A stretch of 64,000 bases of DNA from JAMZMI01 sp963848175 (lineage in GTDB: Bacteria; Bacteroidota; Bacteroidia; Cytophagales; Cyclobacteriaceae), in contig CAWKCO010000006.1 of the NCBI GenBank assembly GCA_963848175.1, positions 248,001 through 312,000 on the forward strand. The letters are read 5' to 3'. Below are positions 10,186-19,468 of this stretch, in pieces; within the stretch, counting starts at the first letter, position 1; every line of letters starts with the position of its first letter. A program made the position numbers and the translations under genes. The notes under the pieces were generated by a model. That model ran no database searches and was not told where the DNA came from. It was given only the letters and a program-made list of their open reading frames with translations.

Positions 10186-10269
10186 AAACCAGAATGACGT
10201 GTGTCAGATTATTTTTCAATCTGAAAGAACGAATTGCTGGATATCTCTCACCTCAAGTAATTTAAGAAA

Positions 10270-12673
10270 ATGAAAAGAACAATCAGGAAAGTAGCCGTGC
10301 TCGGATCTGGTATCATGGGATCACGAATCGCTTGCCATTTTGCTAATATCGGCTTGGAAGTTCTGCTTTTGGATATAGCCCCAAAGGAGCTTCTGGATGC
10401 GGAAAAAGCGAAAGGGCTTTCACTCGATTCCCCAGCAGTGAAAAACAGAATCGTCAATGGCTCATTAGAAAGTGCTATTAAATCAAAACCTGCTCCACTC
10501 TATGATCTGGAGAATGCGGCTTTAATCAAAACAGGAAATTTTGATGATGATCTGTCCAAAATCAAAGAGATGGATTGGGTCATAGAGGCCATCGTCGAAA
10601 ACCTAGATATCAAAAAATCTCTTTTTGAAAAAGTAGAAACGCATCGAACACCCGGCACACTTATTACGAGTAATACTTCCGGTATTCCAATTAGCTTGAT
10701 GATAGATGGGCGTAGCGAAGATTTTCAAAAACATTTCTGCGGAACTCACTTTTTTAACCCGCCGAGATACCTGCGACTTTTTGAGGTTATCCCTACCAAA
10801 AAGACAGATCTGGAAGTGGTCGAATTTTTCCTTCACTATGGGGACTTATTCTTAGGCAAGGAAACGGTGTTGTGCAAAGACACTCCAGCATTTATTGCCA
10901 ACCGTGTAGGTATTTTCGCCATCATGTCGGGAATGCACACAGTAGAAAAAATGGGCTTGACCGTAAATGAAGTGGACAAGCTCACTGGGCCAGTGATTGG
11001 TCGTCAAAAATCTGCCACTTTCCGAACGCTCGATGTGGTTGGGCTGGATACAGCAGTGAAAGTGGCGCAAGGCTTATATCAAGGTTTGCCCAATGATGAA
11101 TCGAGAGATACTTTCAAGCTTCCAAAAATTATTCAGGAACTCTACGACCGAAAATGGTGGGGAGATAAAACCAAGCAAGGCTATTACAAAAAAGTAGTAG
11201 AGAATGGCAAGAAAGACATCTTGGAGCTTAACCTTCAGACTTTCGAATATGAAACCAAAGGCAAAGTAAAACTCGAAGTTTTGGATAAAACCAAAAACGA
11301 GGAGGATTTGAAAAAACGCCTTCAGATTGCCATCACGGCAGACGGAAAAGAAGGGGAATTTTATCGTCAAACGTTTTTTGACCTTTTCAAATATTGCACC
11401 TTCAGAATTCCCGAAATCGCTGATGAGCTTTATCGCATAGATCAAGCTGTTGCTGCTGGTTTTGGTTGGGAGCTGGGGCCTTTTGCTACATGGGATGCCA
11501 TGGGCGTGAAATCCTGTCTTGACAAAATGAAGGAAATGGGCATGACACCTGCGCCGTGGGTGGACGAAATGCTCGCCGCTGGCAATGAGACTTTCTATAA
11601 GTACCAAAATGGCAAAAAGCAGTATTACGACATTCCATCCAAATCATATAAAGTCATTCCAGGAACGGAAGGCCTGATTTATCTCGATGCTTTTAAAGAA
11701 AATAAAGTTGTTTGGTCTAATGCCGGTGCTACCGATTTATGACATTGGTGATGGAGTGCTCAATGTGGAGTTCCATACCAAAATGAATTCGCTAGGTGCG
11801 GAGGTGATCGAAGGAATCAACACGGCCATCAATATGGCAGAGAAAGATTTCCGAGGAGTGGTGATCGGAAATGAATCTGCCAATTTCTCGGCAGGAGCAA
11901 ATCTGGCAATGCTATTTATGTATGCAGTAGATCAGGAGTTTGATGAGATCGATATGATGATTCGTCAATTTCAGAATGTGATGACTCGTGCACGTTTTTC
12001 TTCTATTCCAGTGGTGGCAGCTACTTCAGGCTTGGCCTTGGGTGGTGGTTGTGAGCTTTCTCTTCATTGTGATGCGATTCAGGCACATGCCGAAACCTAT
12101 ATTGGTTTGGTGGAAGTAGGTGTTGGTTTGATCCCTGGTGGAGGTGGTACGAAAGAAATGACCTTGCGAGCTTCTGATCAATATCGCGGAGCGAATGATC
12201 CAGAATACAATACACTACAGGATTATTTTATGAATATCGCCACGGCTAAAGTGGCCACTTCAGCAGCGGAAGCCAGAGGCATGGATATTCTTCAGCCATC
12301 CGATAGAATTACACTCAACAGAAATAGATTGATCGCAGATGCGAAAAAGCGTGTGCTCGAAATAGCCAACGCAGGTTACACACAGCCAGTCATGCGCAAC
12401 GACATCAAAGTACAAGGACGCGGTGGCATGGCCATGTTTGAAGCTGGCGTGATCGGAATGAAATACGGAGCTTACATTTCAGAACACGACGCTAAAATCG
12501 CCAAGAAGCTTTCTTGGGTCATGAACGGTGGAGATTTATCTGCGCCAACACTGGTTTCAGAAAAATACCTTTTGGATTTAGAGCGTGAAGCATTTTTGAG
12601 TCTTTGCGGCGAACCGAAAACACTGGAACGAATTCAAAGCATTCTATTTCAAGGAAAACCATTAAGAAATTAA
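10270..12673 (+). CDS. fadB: 3-hydroxyacyl-CoA dehydrogenase / enoyl-CoA hydratase, frameshifted
   Basis: This is the bifunctional beta-oxidation enzyme in Bacteroidota order: NAD-binding dehydrogenase first (GSGIMGSRIACHFAN, Rossmann), hydratase/isomerase second (NFSAGANLAML oxyanion segment, GGGCELSLHCD, PGGGGTKE). The sequence encodes it in two frames, 10270-11742 and a second ending at 12673. One surplus base near 11734 breaks it: read without it, NAGAT continues directly as IYDIGDGVLNVEFH. The repaired length is 800 residues, normal for this family. It catalyses hydration of enoyl-CoA and oxidation of 3-hydroxyacyl-CoA, passing 3-ketoacyl-CoA to the thiolase encoded downstream. Confidence 0.9.
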
Positions 12674-12715
12674 TTTTAGACTAAATAGACTCAATAGGAC
12701 AATATAATAGAAAAC

Positions 12716-13081
12716 ATGCACCATTTCAAAGAATTACAGATCTGGCAAAGGGCAATGAAGTTGGTAAAGAAGGTTTATGATATTACTGCATCATTTCCAA
12801 GTGAGGAAAAATATGGAATTGTTTCTCAAATAAGGCGATGTGCCGTTTCGATTCCTTCCAACATCGCAGAGGGTGCTGGTCGCAGAACTGAAAAGGATTT
12901 TGCAAGGTTTTTATCTATCTCGTTAGGGTCTCAGTTTGAGCTCGAAACTCAACTTATTTTGACGAAGGATTTGAGTCTAATTTCTGAATCTATTCTTGAC
13001 TCGGTAACTAATGAATTGAATGAAATCCAGAAAATGACCAGATCACTAATCGACAAATTTTCAAAGGAGATAAACGAGTAA
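12716..13081 (+). CDS. Four-helix-bundle protein, S23 / 23S rRNA-IVP family
   Basis: The 121-residue protein has the family's hallmark start (FKELQIWQRAMKLVKKVYD) and the conserved QIRRCAVSIPSNIAEGAGR segment, followed by two more helices. The family was first described as a protein encoded in intervening sequences of 23S rRNA, but most members are chromosomal singletons of unknown role. Here it sits inside the fad operon, 42 bases after fadB and 72 before fadA, both in the same direction. It looks like an insertion into the operon rather than a pathway component. Confidence 0.88.
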   Translation: MHHFKELQIWQRAMKLVKKVYDITASFPSEEKYGIVSQIRRCAVSIPSNIAEGAGRRTEKDFARFLSISLGSQFELETQLILTKDLSLISESILDSVTNELNEIQKMTRSLIDKFSKEINE

Positions 13082-13153
13082 CATAGTTTCTAAAATTACA
13101 GCTCTAGAGTCTAACGTCTTTAATCTAAAATCTCAAAAATAAACCCCAAAAAA

Positions 13154-14326
13154 ATGAACGCATATATAGTAGCAGGATATAGATCGGCAGTAGGCCGAGC
13201 CAAAAAAGGAGGATTCAGATTTTACAGACCAGATGATCTGGCTGCAGATGTGATCAAACATTTGGTCAATTCCATCGATGGCTTTGATGCCAAAAGAGTG
13301 GATGATTTAATCGTGGGAAATGCCATTCCCGAGGCAGAGCAAGGGATGCAGATGGGTCGTATGATTTCACTGCTTTCTTTACCTATAGAAGTGCCAGGCA
13401 TGATTATCAACAGATACTGTGGTTCTGGATTGGAAGCCATTCACTTGGCCTGTGCACGCGTACACTCAGGCACGGCCGATTGCATCATTGCAGGAGGTAC
13501 AGAATCCATGTCTCTTGTACCAATGCTTGGTTATAAAACAGCGCTGAATTATAAGATTGCTGAAAATAACCCAGAGTATTATTTGAGCATGGGACTCACG
13601 GCAGAAGAAGTCGCCATTGATTTTAATATTTCGCAAGAAGATGCCAATAAGTTTGCAATGGAGTCGCACCAGAAAGCGGCCAAAGCAATAGCCGACGGAA
13701 AATTCAAGGATGAGATTGTGCCGATAGAAGTGGAAGAGATTTTCATGAGTGGAGATCAGCGGAAGAAAAAAACTTACACTGTGGATACAGATGAGTGCGT
13801 GAGACCAGAGACCAACATGGAATCTTTGATGGGTCTGCGACCAGCATTTAAGCAAGGAGGTCAGGTAACTGCAGGTAATTCCTCTCCTACTTCTGACGGA
13901 GCTGCTTTTGTCATGGTCATGTCTGAGAAAATGGTGAAAGAATACAAATTGGAGCCAATCGCACGAATGGTGAGCTATGCTGCGGCAGGAGTGAATCCAC
14001 GAATCATGGGCATTGGGCCTGTGGAGGCTGTGCCGAAAGCTTTGAAACAAGCAGGTTTGAAACAGTCAGATATTGATTTGATTGAATTAAATGAGGCTTT
14101 TGCTGCACAATCTTTGGCTGTCATACGACAATTGGATTTGAATACCGATATTTTGAACGTGAATGGTGGTGCTATTGCATTAGGTCATCCTCTAGGTTGT
14201 ACAGGAGCCAAGCTGAGTATTTCTCTTTTCAACGAAATGCGAAGAAGAAAAAGCAAATACGGAATGGTGACGGCCTGTGTCGGTGGAGGTCAGGGAGTAG
14301 CTGGAATTTACGAAATGCTGCGTTGA
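13154..14326 (+). CDS. fadA: Acetyl-CoA C-acyltransferase (3-ketoacyl-CoA thiolase)
   Basis: The 390-residue thiolase has the nucleophile Cys89 in NRYCGSGLEAI, the catalytic His345 in ALGHPLGCTGAK and the proton-transfer Cys375 in TACVGGGQG, all at usual positions. It cleaves 3-ketoacyl-CoA with CoA to give acetyl-CoA and the shortened acyl-CoA. It is the last gene of the MarR-fadB-S23-fadA run and is followed by a rho-independent terminator. Confidence 0.93.
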   Translation: MNAYIVAGYRSAVGRAKKGGFRFYRPDDLAADVIKHLVNSIDGFDAKRVDDLIVGNAIPEAEQGMQMGRMISLLSLPIEVPGMIINRYCGSGLEAIHLACARVHSGTADCIIAGGTESMSLVPMLGYKTALNYKIAENNPEYYLSMGLTAEEVAIDFNISQEDANKFAMESHQKAAKAIADGKFKDEIVPIEVEEIFMSGDQRKKKTYTVDTDECVRPETNMESLMGLRPAFKQGGQVTAGNSSPTSDGAAFVMVMSEKMVKEYKLEPIARMVSYAAAGVNPRIMGIGPVEAVPKALKQAGLKQSDIDLIELNEAFAAQSLAVIRQLDLNTDILNVNGGAIALGHPLGCTGAKLSISLFNEMRRRKSKYGMVTACVGGGQGVAGIYEMLR

Positions 14327-14359
14327 GTTTTTGAGTCTTGACAAGAGCAAAAAACAAGA

Positions 14360-14387
14360 AAGCCCTCTTTTAAGACAGGGCTTTTTT
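14360..14387 (+). terminator. Terminator of the fad operon
   Basis: AAGCCCT (14360-14366) pairs with AGGGCTT (14377-14383) across a 10-base loop and runs into T6, 34 bases after the fadA stop. Confidence 0.8.
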
Positions 14388-14425
14388 GAATATAAATGTA
14401 CAAGCGATTACAAAAAACAAAAAAA

Positions 14426-14492
14426 GAAAGGGCTGGTTTGATTTATAGTGAGAGTAAGCGGTAAACCAAAGATTTTCAAACCAGCCTCTTTC
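14426..14492. repeat. Long imperfect hairpin between convergent genes
   Basis: GAAAGGGCTGGTTTGA (14426-14441) is matched by TCAAACCAGCCTCTTTC (14476-14492), a 16-bp stem with one bulged base and a 34-base loop. It lies in the 343-base gap between fadA and the minus-strand regulator. It lacks a U-tract, so it is not an ordinary terminator; a 3'-UTR structure or small RNA is possible. Confidence 0.5.
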
Positions 14493-14669
14493 GATTTAAC
14501 CATCAACCTAAGAGGTGCCATTTACCAAATGGTGATGCTAAGGTAGGGCAGTGCCAAATGTGCCAGAGCCATTTTTGGTTATACGAAAATTATAGAAATT
14601 GATAATCATCTGGTTATCAATCAGATAACTCTTAGGAAAAATTGTGAAAATACCTAAAAAGTGGTATTT

Positions 14670-15317
14670 CTAAAAAGCGATGATTCGATGCTGGATCGCA
14701 AACTTTACCAGACCAACCGCATTCTTAGCTGTGGTTTTCTTCATTAGGTTCTTGCGGTGGGTATGAATGGTCTTTTCACTGATGCTGAGTTTCTCCCCTA
14801 TTTCTCTCATCGTAAGCTCCTGGCAGATTAACCGAAGGATTTCAACCTCGCGTTTGGTGACATTGGCTCGCTCCTCGTCTATGTCTGAGTCTAAATGACT
14901 TTCTTTTAGCGCTTTAGCAATAATTTTATTGTAGTAAAAATCGTTATTGATGACAAAATCAATTGCGATTTGAACCTCTTCGGGTTTGGCACTTTTCAGT
15001 AAGTAGCTATGCACACCCATCTCTATCAATTCTGAAATGGTATTTAAGTCTTCATTCATGGAAACCATGATGATTCTCACATCAGGCCATCTCAAAAGGA
15101 TTTTTTTTGCGGTATCCTTTCCATTGAGTACGGGCATATCTATATCCAGCAATACAATATCGGCCACTTCTTCTTTCAAAGCATCCAATACTTTCTGACC
15201 ATTCTCCACATCTCGCACTTCTCCCACTTCGGGGAATGATTTCAAAAGCATGACCATTCCTTTTCTAAACAGAGTATGGTCATCTGCTATCAGAACTTTT
15301 ACATCTTGACTCTTCAT
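14670..15317 (-). CDS. NarL/FixJ-type response regulator
   Basis: The 215-residue regulator has a receiver domain (acidic ADDH at 11-14, phospho-acceptor Asp58 in LLDIDMP, Lys in LLKSAKPEE) and a C-terminal LuxR-type helix-turn-helix (VTKREVEILRLICQELTMREIGEKL, then SISEKTIHTHRKNLM). No kinase is adjacent. Immediately past its stop lies AAATACC-N8-GGTATTT (14648-14669), probably its terminator stem. It is a paralogue in architecture of the regulator at 22038. Confidence 0.92.
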   Translation of the reverse strand: MKSQDVKVLIADDHTLFRKGMVMLLKSFPEVGEVRDVENGQKVLDALKEEVADIVLLDIDMPVLNGKDTAKKILLRWPDVRIIMVSMNEDLNTISELIEMGVHSYLLKSAKPEEVQIAIDFVINNDFYYNKIIAKALKESHLDSDIDEERANVTKREVEILRLICQELTMREIGEKLSISEKTIHTHRKNLMKKTTAKNAVGLVKFAIQHRIIAF

Positions 15318-15631
15318 CGCTTACTGGTTTGCACCAAATTAAACTATTTTAAGTGAACGCTTCTCATAAGCTTTTCTAAATCATGTTTTCATCATATTTC
15401 AATTTGAATAGTGAAAGATTTGACTCAACATCAGATCACACAATGATTTTCAATATGACTAATTAACATCTTCAGAAAATAATCGCCTTTGGGCTTGAAA
15501 TACCTACAAGAAATAGACAATCAGAATATGCACAAAATGACCTTTTTATATTAACATGACCCATGCAAGTCTTAATTTAGAAATTGGATTAGTTTTGCAT
15601 ACCTATATTTGAGACTTATTATAATCTGTAA
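15318..15631. promoter_or_regulatory. Divergent intergenic region with promoter for the channel gene
   Basis: The 314-base gap separates a minus-strand regulator and the plus-strand channel gene. TTG (15584-15586), 17 bases, then TATATTTG (15604-15611), an exact TAnnTTTG -7 box, form a good promoter 20 bases upstream of the channel start. The rest is AT-rich with no further feature seen. Confidence 0.55.
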
Positions 15632-17533
15632 ATGAGCAAATTCCCGTTTATCACAAGAATCAAGTACAAATTTGACAATTTCGTATCTCGGGGTACGCTT
15701 GCCATGATCTCTGGCTTGGGCATTTTCACACTTATTTTTATTGTGGTTTTTGCCTTTGCGTTGCTCAGTATTGGTCTACACCCCAATGCAGATACAGATT
15801 TTACGATTTGGGAATCTATTTGGGTCAATTCCGTACACGTCTTAGATCCAGGTGTAGTCGGTAATCATGAGGACAACTGGCCATTCAGATTGTTCATGTT
15901 TATGGTCACCATTTTGGGTCTTGTGATTATTTCTACATTGATCGGTTTGATTTCAAACGGTATCCTAACCAAAATAGATGATCTTAGAAAGGGTCGTTCG
16001 TTTGTGATCGAAAAAGACCATGTATTGATTCTTGGATGGTCTTCGAAAATTTTCACCATTATCTCGGAGCTGGTTATTGCGAATGAAAATCAAAAAAGAG
16101 GTGTGATTGTGATTCTTGCAGACATGGACAAAGTGCTCATGGAAGATGAAATCCGTGATAAAGTAGGAAATACCCAAAACACTCAAGTGATTTGCCGAAC
16201 AGGAAATCCAATTGACGTACACGATTTGCACATTGCCAATCCTTTTGATACCAAGTCCATTATCATATTGGACAAGGACAATGAAAATTCAGATTCTCAA
16301 ATCATCAAAACAATCGTTGCGATTGTGACGAACCCTCACCGCAGAAAAGAGGATTATCACATCACTGCGGAGATGGAAGACAGAAAGAACTTCGAGGTGG
16401 CCAAAATGGTGGGAAAAAGCGAAGTAGAACTTATTCTTTCGGACGAAATTATTTCTAGAATCATGGTTCAGACTTCACGCCAGTCTGGTTTGAGCGTGGT
16501 TTATATCGAGCTGATGGATTTTGGTGGTGACGAAATCTACTTTGTCGAAGAGCCAACACTTGTTGGTAAAACCTTTAGAGAAATTCTATTCGCTTATGAA
16601 GACTCTGCCATCATGGGGATTCAATATGCTGATGAAACTGTGGAGATCAATCCTGCAATGGATACCATTTTCAAAGAAGGTGATCGTGTGATTGGAATTA
16701 CAGAAGATGACGATACACTTGTACCTAATGCACAAGTGACTTATGCTTTTGAAGAAAATAAAATCATCTATACAGAGCCAGACCCAGAAGAACACGAACA
16801 AATTTTGATCGTTGGCTGGAACAATCGTGCCAGATATATTATCAAAGAACTTGACAACTATGTTCCAAAAGGATCACATGTCAAGATCGTTTCAAAATTC
16901 GGAGACCCAGAACCAATTGTGAAAAAGCTGGAATCGAAGATGGAGAATATCACTTTGGAATTTGAGGTGATGGACACCACCGATAGAGAGACTCTAGAGT
17001 CTATGCACCTTGGCAAGTATCACTATATCATTTTGCTTTGCTACCAAAACTATTTTCCAATACAGGAGGCAGATGCGCAAACGCTGATCACACTCTTGCA
17101 CTTGAGAAATTTCACTGAGCGAAACGGTGAAAAATATAAGATCGTAAGTGAAATGCTGGATATCAGAAACAGACAGCTAGCAGATATCACAAGCGCTGAT
17201 GACTTTATTGTAAGTGATAAGTTGATCAGTTTGTTGATGAGTCAGGTTTCGGAAAATAAATATCTGATGCGCGTATTCGAGGATTTATTCGATGCAGATG
17301 GTTCGGAGATTTACATCAAGCCTGCACAGGAATATGTGAAGGTAGGTGAGCCGATCAATTTTTACACAGTACTTGAGAGTGCCGCCCGTAAAAATGAAGT
17401 GGCCATTGGTTACAGAATAGTGAAGGAATCTAAGAATGCTGAAAGAGGATATGGCGTATACGTGAATCCTAAGAAGAGTGAAATGTTTACTCTTACTAAG
17501 GAGGATCGCCTAATCGTTCTTTCAGAAAGCTAA
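15632..17533 (+). CDS. CASTOR/POLLUX-like ion channel with two TrkA-N-like regulatory domains
   Basis: The 633-residue protein has two hydrophobic segments (~23-48 and ~88-113) flanking a pore-like loop (IWVNSVHVLDPG), then two soluble Rossmann-like units. The first opens with DHVLILGWSSKIFTIISELV (~129) and the second with EQILIVGWNNRARYIIKEL (~390), each resembling the RCK/TrkA-N fold of the plant CASTOR/POLLUX cation channels. Both begin with a G-W-[SN] motif typical of this family. It probably conducts cations under control of a cytosolic ligand; ion and ligand are not predictable from sequence alone. Confidence 0.85.
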   Translation: MSKFPFITRIKYKFDNFVSRGTLAMISGLGIFTLIFIVVFAFALLSIGLHPNADTDFTIWESIWVNSVHVLDPGVVGNHEDNWPFRLFMFMVTILGLVIISTLIGLISNGILTKIDDLRKGRSFVIEKDHVLILGWSSKIFTIISELVIANENQKRGVIVILADMDKVLMEDEIRDKVGNTQNTQVICRTGNPIDVHDLHIANPFDTKSIIILDKDNENSDSQIIKTIVAIVTNPHRRKEDYHITAEMEDRKNFEVAKMVGKSEVELILSDEIISRIMVQTSRQSGLSVVYIELMDFGGDEIYFVEEPTLVGKTFREILFAYEDSAIMGIQYADETVEINPAMDTIFKEGDRVIGITEDDDTLVPNAQVTYAFEENKIIYTEPDPEEHEQILIVGWNNRARYIIKELDNYVPKGSHVKIVSKFGDPEPIVKKLESKMENITLEFEVMDTTDRETLESMHLGKYHYIILLCYQNYFPIQEADAQTLITLLHLRNFTERNGEKYKIVSEMLDIRNRQLADITSADDFIVSDKLISLLMSQVSENKYLMRVFEDLFDADGSEIYIKPAQEYVKVGEPINFYTVLESAARKNEVAIGYRIVKESKNAERGYGVYVNPKKSEMFTLTKEDRLIVLSES

Positions 17534-17540
17534 TTTGTTA

Positions 17541-17714
17541 TTATAAGTTGTCCAGAGCTTGACGTATTTGCTTCATCGCTTTTCTTCTGTAAATCTTCGT
17601 GTTGTGCCTTTCTTTTGGTAGTTCATCCAAATAATCCAACACATTGCTCTTTTGATTTTTGTTCAATGTCTTCACCTTGGTGAAGATCACCGATTCTAGG
17701 TTTTCTGTTTTCAT
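17541..17714 (-). CDS. Small hypothetical protein, 57 residues
   Basis: A complete ORF on the minus strand starts at ATG 17714 (MKTENLESVIFTKVKTLN) and ends at TAA 17541. It is charged and helical, with a Lys/Arg-rich end (IYRRKAMKQIRQALDNL). It sits convergently between the channel gene, whose stop is 8 bases away, and the promoter region of gdhA. The composition is protein-like, with no rare-codon runs. No function is assigned; it superficially resembles small DNA-binding or antitoxin-like proteins, but without a recognisable motif. Confidence 0.55.
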   Translation of the reverse strand: MKTENLESVIFTKVKTLNKNQKSNVLDYLDELPKERHNTKIYRRKAMKQIRQALDNL

Positions 17715-17875
17715 AACTTTGGTGGTTAATACTTACTCTAATATTAACGTGCCAATGTGATCCCATGTTTAGCGACCTATTTTTTCTTGGTTAAGTAACA
17801 ATCTTTTTAGATTATGCTTTCAGTCAAAAAAAGTATAACTTTCTAAATATCGAACATCGCGAAACCCCAAAGCTT

Positions 17876-19229
17876 ATGTTACAAAATCAGAAGGAAATTG
17901 ATGCTTTCGTAGCATCAGTGGCGCAGAGAAATCCACATGAAACCGAATTTCTACAAGCCGTAAAGGAAGTGGCTGAAACCATCGTGCCTTTTATGGAAGA
18001 GCATCCAAAGTACAAAGAGATGAAAGTTCTGGAAAGGATGTGCGAACCAGAGCGGGTCGATCATGTTTCGAGTACCATGGGTAGATGAAAAAGGGATCAT
18101 TCAAATGAACCGTGGATATCGAGTGCAGATGAACTCTGCCATTGGCCCTTACAAAGGAGGTCTAAGATTTCACCCTTCGGTCAACTTGTCTATTCTCAAA
18201 TTTCTAGCGTTTGAGCAGGTTTTCAAAAACAGCTTGACCACTCTGCCACTGGGAGGAGGAAAAGGTGGAAGCGATTTTGACCCAAAAGGGAAGTCTGACA
18301 ATGAGGTGATGCGTTTTTGCCAAAGCTTCATGACGGAGCTATGTAAGCACATTGGTGGATATACAGATATTCCGGCTGGAGATATTGGCGTAGGTGCGCG
18401 GGAGATTGGCTATCTGTATGGTCAATACAAGCGAATCAGAAACGAATTCACAGGTGTGCTCACTGGAAAAGGCCTACAATACGGAGGGAGCTTAATACGA
18501 ACCGAGGCTACAGGCTATGGTGTGGTTTATTTTAGCAATGAAATGCTAGAACTGCGAGGTGATGGACTGAAAGATAAAATCTGTGCGGTCTCTGGTAGCG
18601 GAAATGTAGCGCAATACACCATCGAAAAATTGATTGAACTTGGCGCAAAACCCGTGACTGCTTCAGACTCAGGCGGCACGATCTACGACAAAGAAGGTTT
18701 TGATCTGGAGAAGCTGGCGTTTATAAAAGATTTGAAAAATAATCGCAGAGGCAGAATAGAAGAGTATGTAGCTAAATATAAGTCCGCTGAATTTTTGAGA
18801 GGAGAAAATCCTTGGAACGTAAAAGTAGACTTTGCTTACCCATGTGCCACCCAAAATGAATTGCTGGAAGCAGACGCCAAAAGCTTATTGGCCAATGGCT
18901 GTCAAGGGGTTTTTGAAGGGGCGAATATGCCAACAACCGAAGGAGCATTGGCTCAGCTTCGTCAGGCAAAAATTCTTTTTAGTCCGGGAAAAGCTTCCAA
19001 TGCAGGTGGTGTAGCTACTTCAGGTTTGGAAATGTCACAAAACGCCCAACGATTATATTGGACAAGGGACGAAGTGGATTACCGTCTCAAAATGATTATG
19101 AAAAGCATTCATACCAACTGTGAACATTACGGCCGTGTAGATGCCAATTATGTGGATTATGTAAAAGGAGCCAATATTGCTGGATTTGTGAAAGTGGCTG
19201 ATACCATGATCGCCCAAGGCGTGGTTTGA
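17876..19229 (+). CDS. gdhA: Glutamate dehydrogenase (NADP-type), frameshifted
   Basis: Hexameric glutamate dehydrogenase, interconverting 2-oxoglutarate plus ammonium and glutamate. The N-terminal part (MLQNQKEIDAF onward) ends in frame at 18088, and the rest continues from IMFRVPWVDEKG at 18060 in the next frame. One surplus base around 18057-18059 (cgggtcgatc) separates ERV from IMFRVPW. The repaired protein is 450 residues, the usual size. The active-site Lys motif PLGGGKGGSDFDPKGKSD and the Rossmann motif SGSGNVAQYTIEKL are intact. It is transcribed alone. Confidence 0.92.
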
Positions 19230-19244
19230 TTTTTAATTCAATTA

Positions 19245-19278
19245 TTTGGGTGAAAACAGCCTTGTGTTTTTATCTTTA
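19245..19278 (+). promoter_or_regulatory. Candidate promoter for the 34-residue peptide
   Basis: TTTG (19245-19248), 22 bases, then TATCTTTA (19271-19278, one mismatch to TAnnTTTG) lie 18 bases before ATG 19297. Confidence 0.35.
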
Positions 19279-19296
19279 CAAAAAAAAGACAGCACT

Positions 19297-19401
19297 ATGA
19301 TAATGCTCTATATTATTTTCTTCTTGTTCGTACTGGCCATCGTATGTCCATTTATCTTACCAAACGAGAAAGTAAGTAACCACAAGAAGGATCACGTTTG
19401 A
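19297..19401 (+). CDS. Possible 34-residue single-pass membrane peptide
   Basis: A short ORF encodes a hydrophobic helix (MLYIIFFLFVLAIVCPFI) followed by a polar, Lys/His-rich tail ending NHKKDHV. It has its own promoter candidate and a terminator (19428-19458) just after it, which argues for an expressed unit. It is too short for a family assignment. It may be a genuine small membrane protein or chance. Confidence 0.4.
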   Translation: MIMLYIIFFLFVLAIVCPFILPNEKVSNHKKDHV

Positions 19402-19427
19402 TATAAATCGTAGAATTAAAGACTTGT

Positions 19428-19458
19428 AAAAGGCATTTTAGAAATAGAATGCCTTTTT
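19428..19458. terminator. Bidirectional terminator before prmC 3' end
   Basis: AAAAGGCATT and AATGCCTTTT form a 10-bp stem with a 10-base loop. The A and T runs at the stem ends serve both strands. It lies between the small plus-strand ORF and the 3' end of prmC. Confidence 0.8.
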
Positions 19459-19468
19459 GTATTGATGC

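Noticed and set aside
14650..14667. Fourth ATACC-N8-GGTAT dyad, after the response regulator at 14670
   Set aside because: It extends to AAATACC/GGTATTT, its heptamers do not fit TACC[CG]T[CG], and no -7 box lies 22 bases downstream. It is more likely the terminator stem of that gene.
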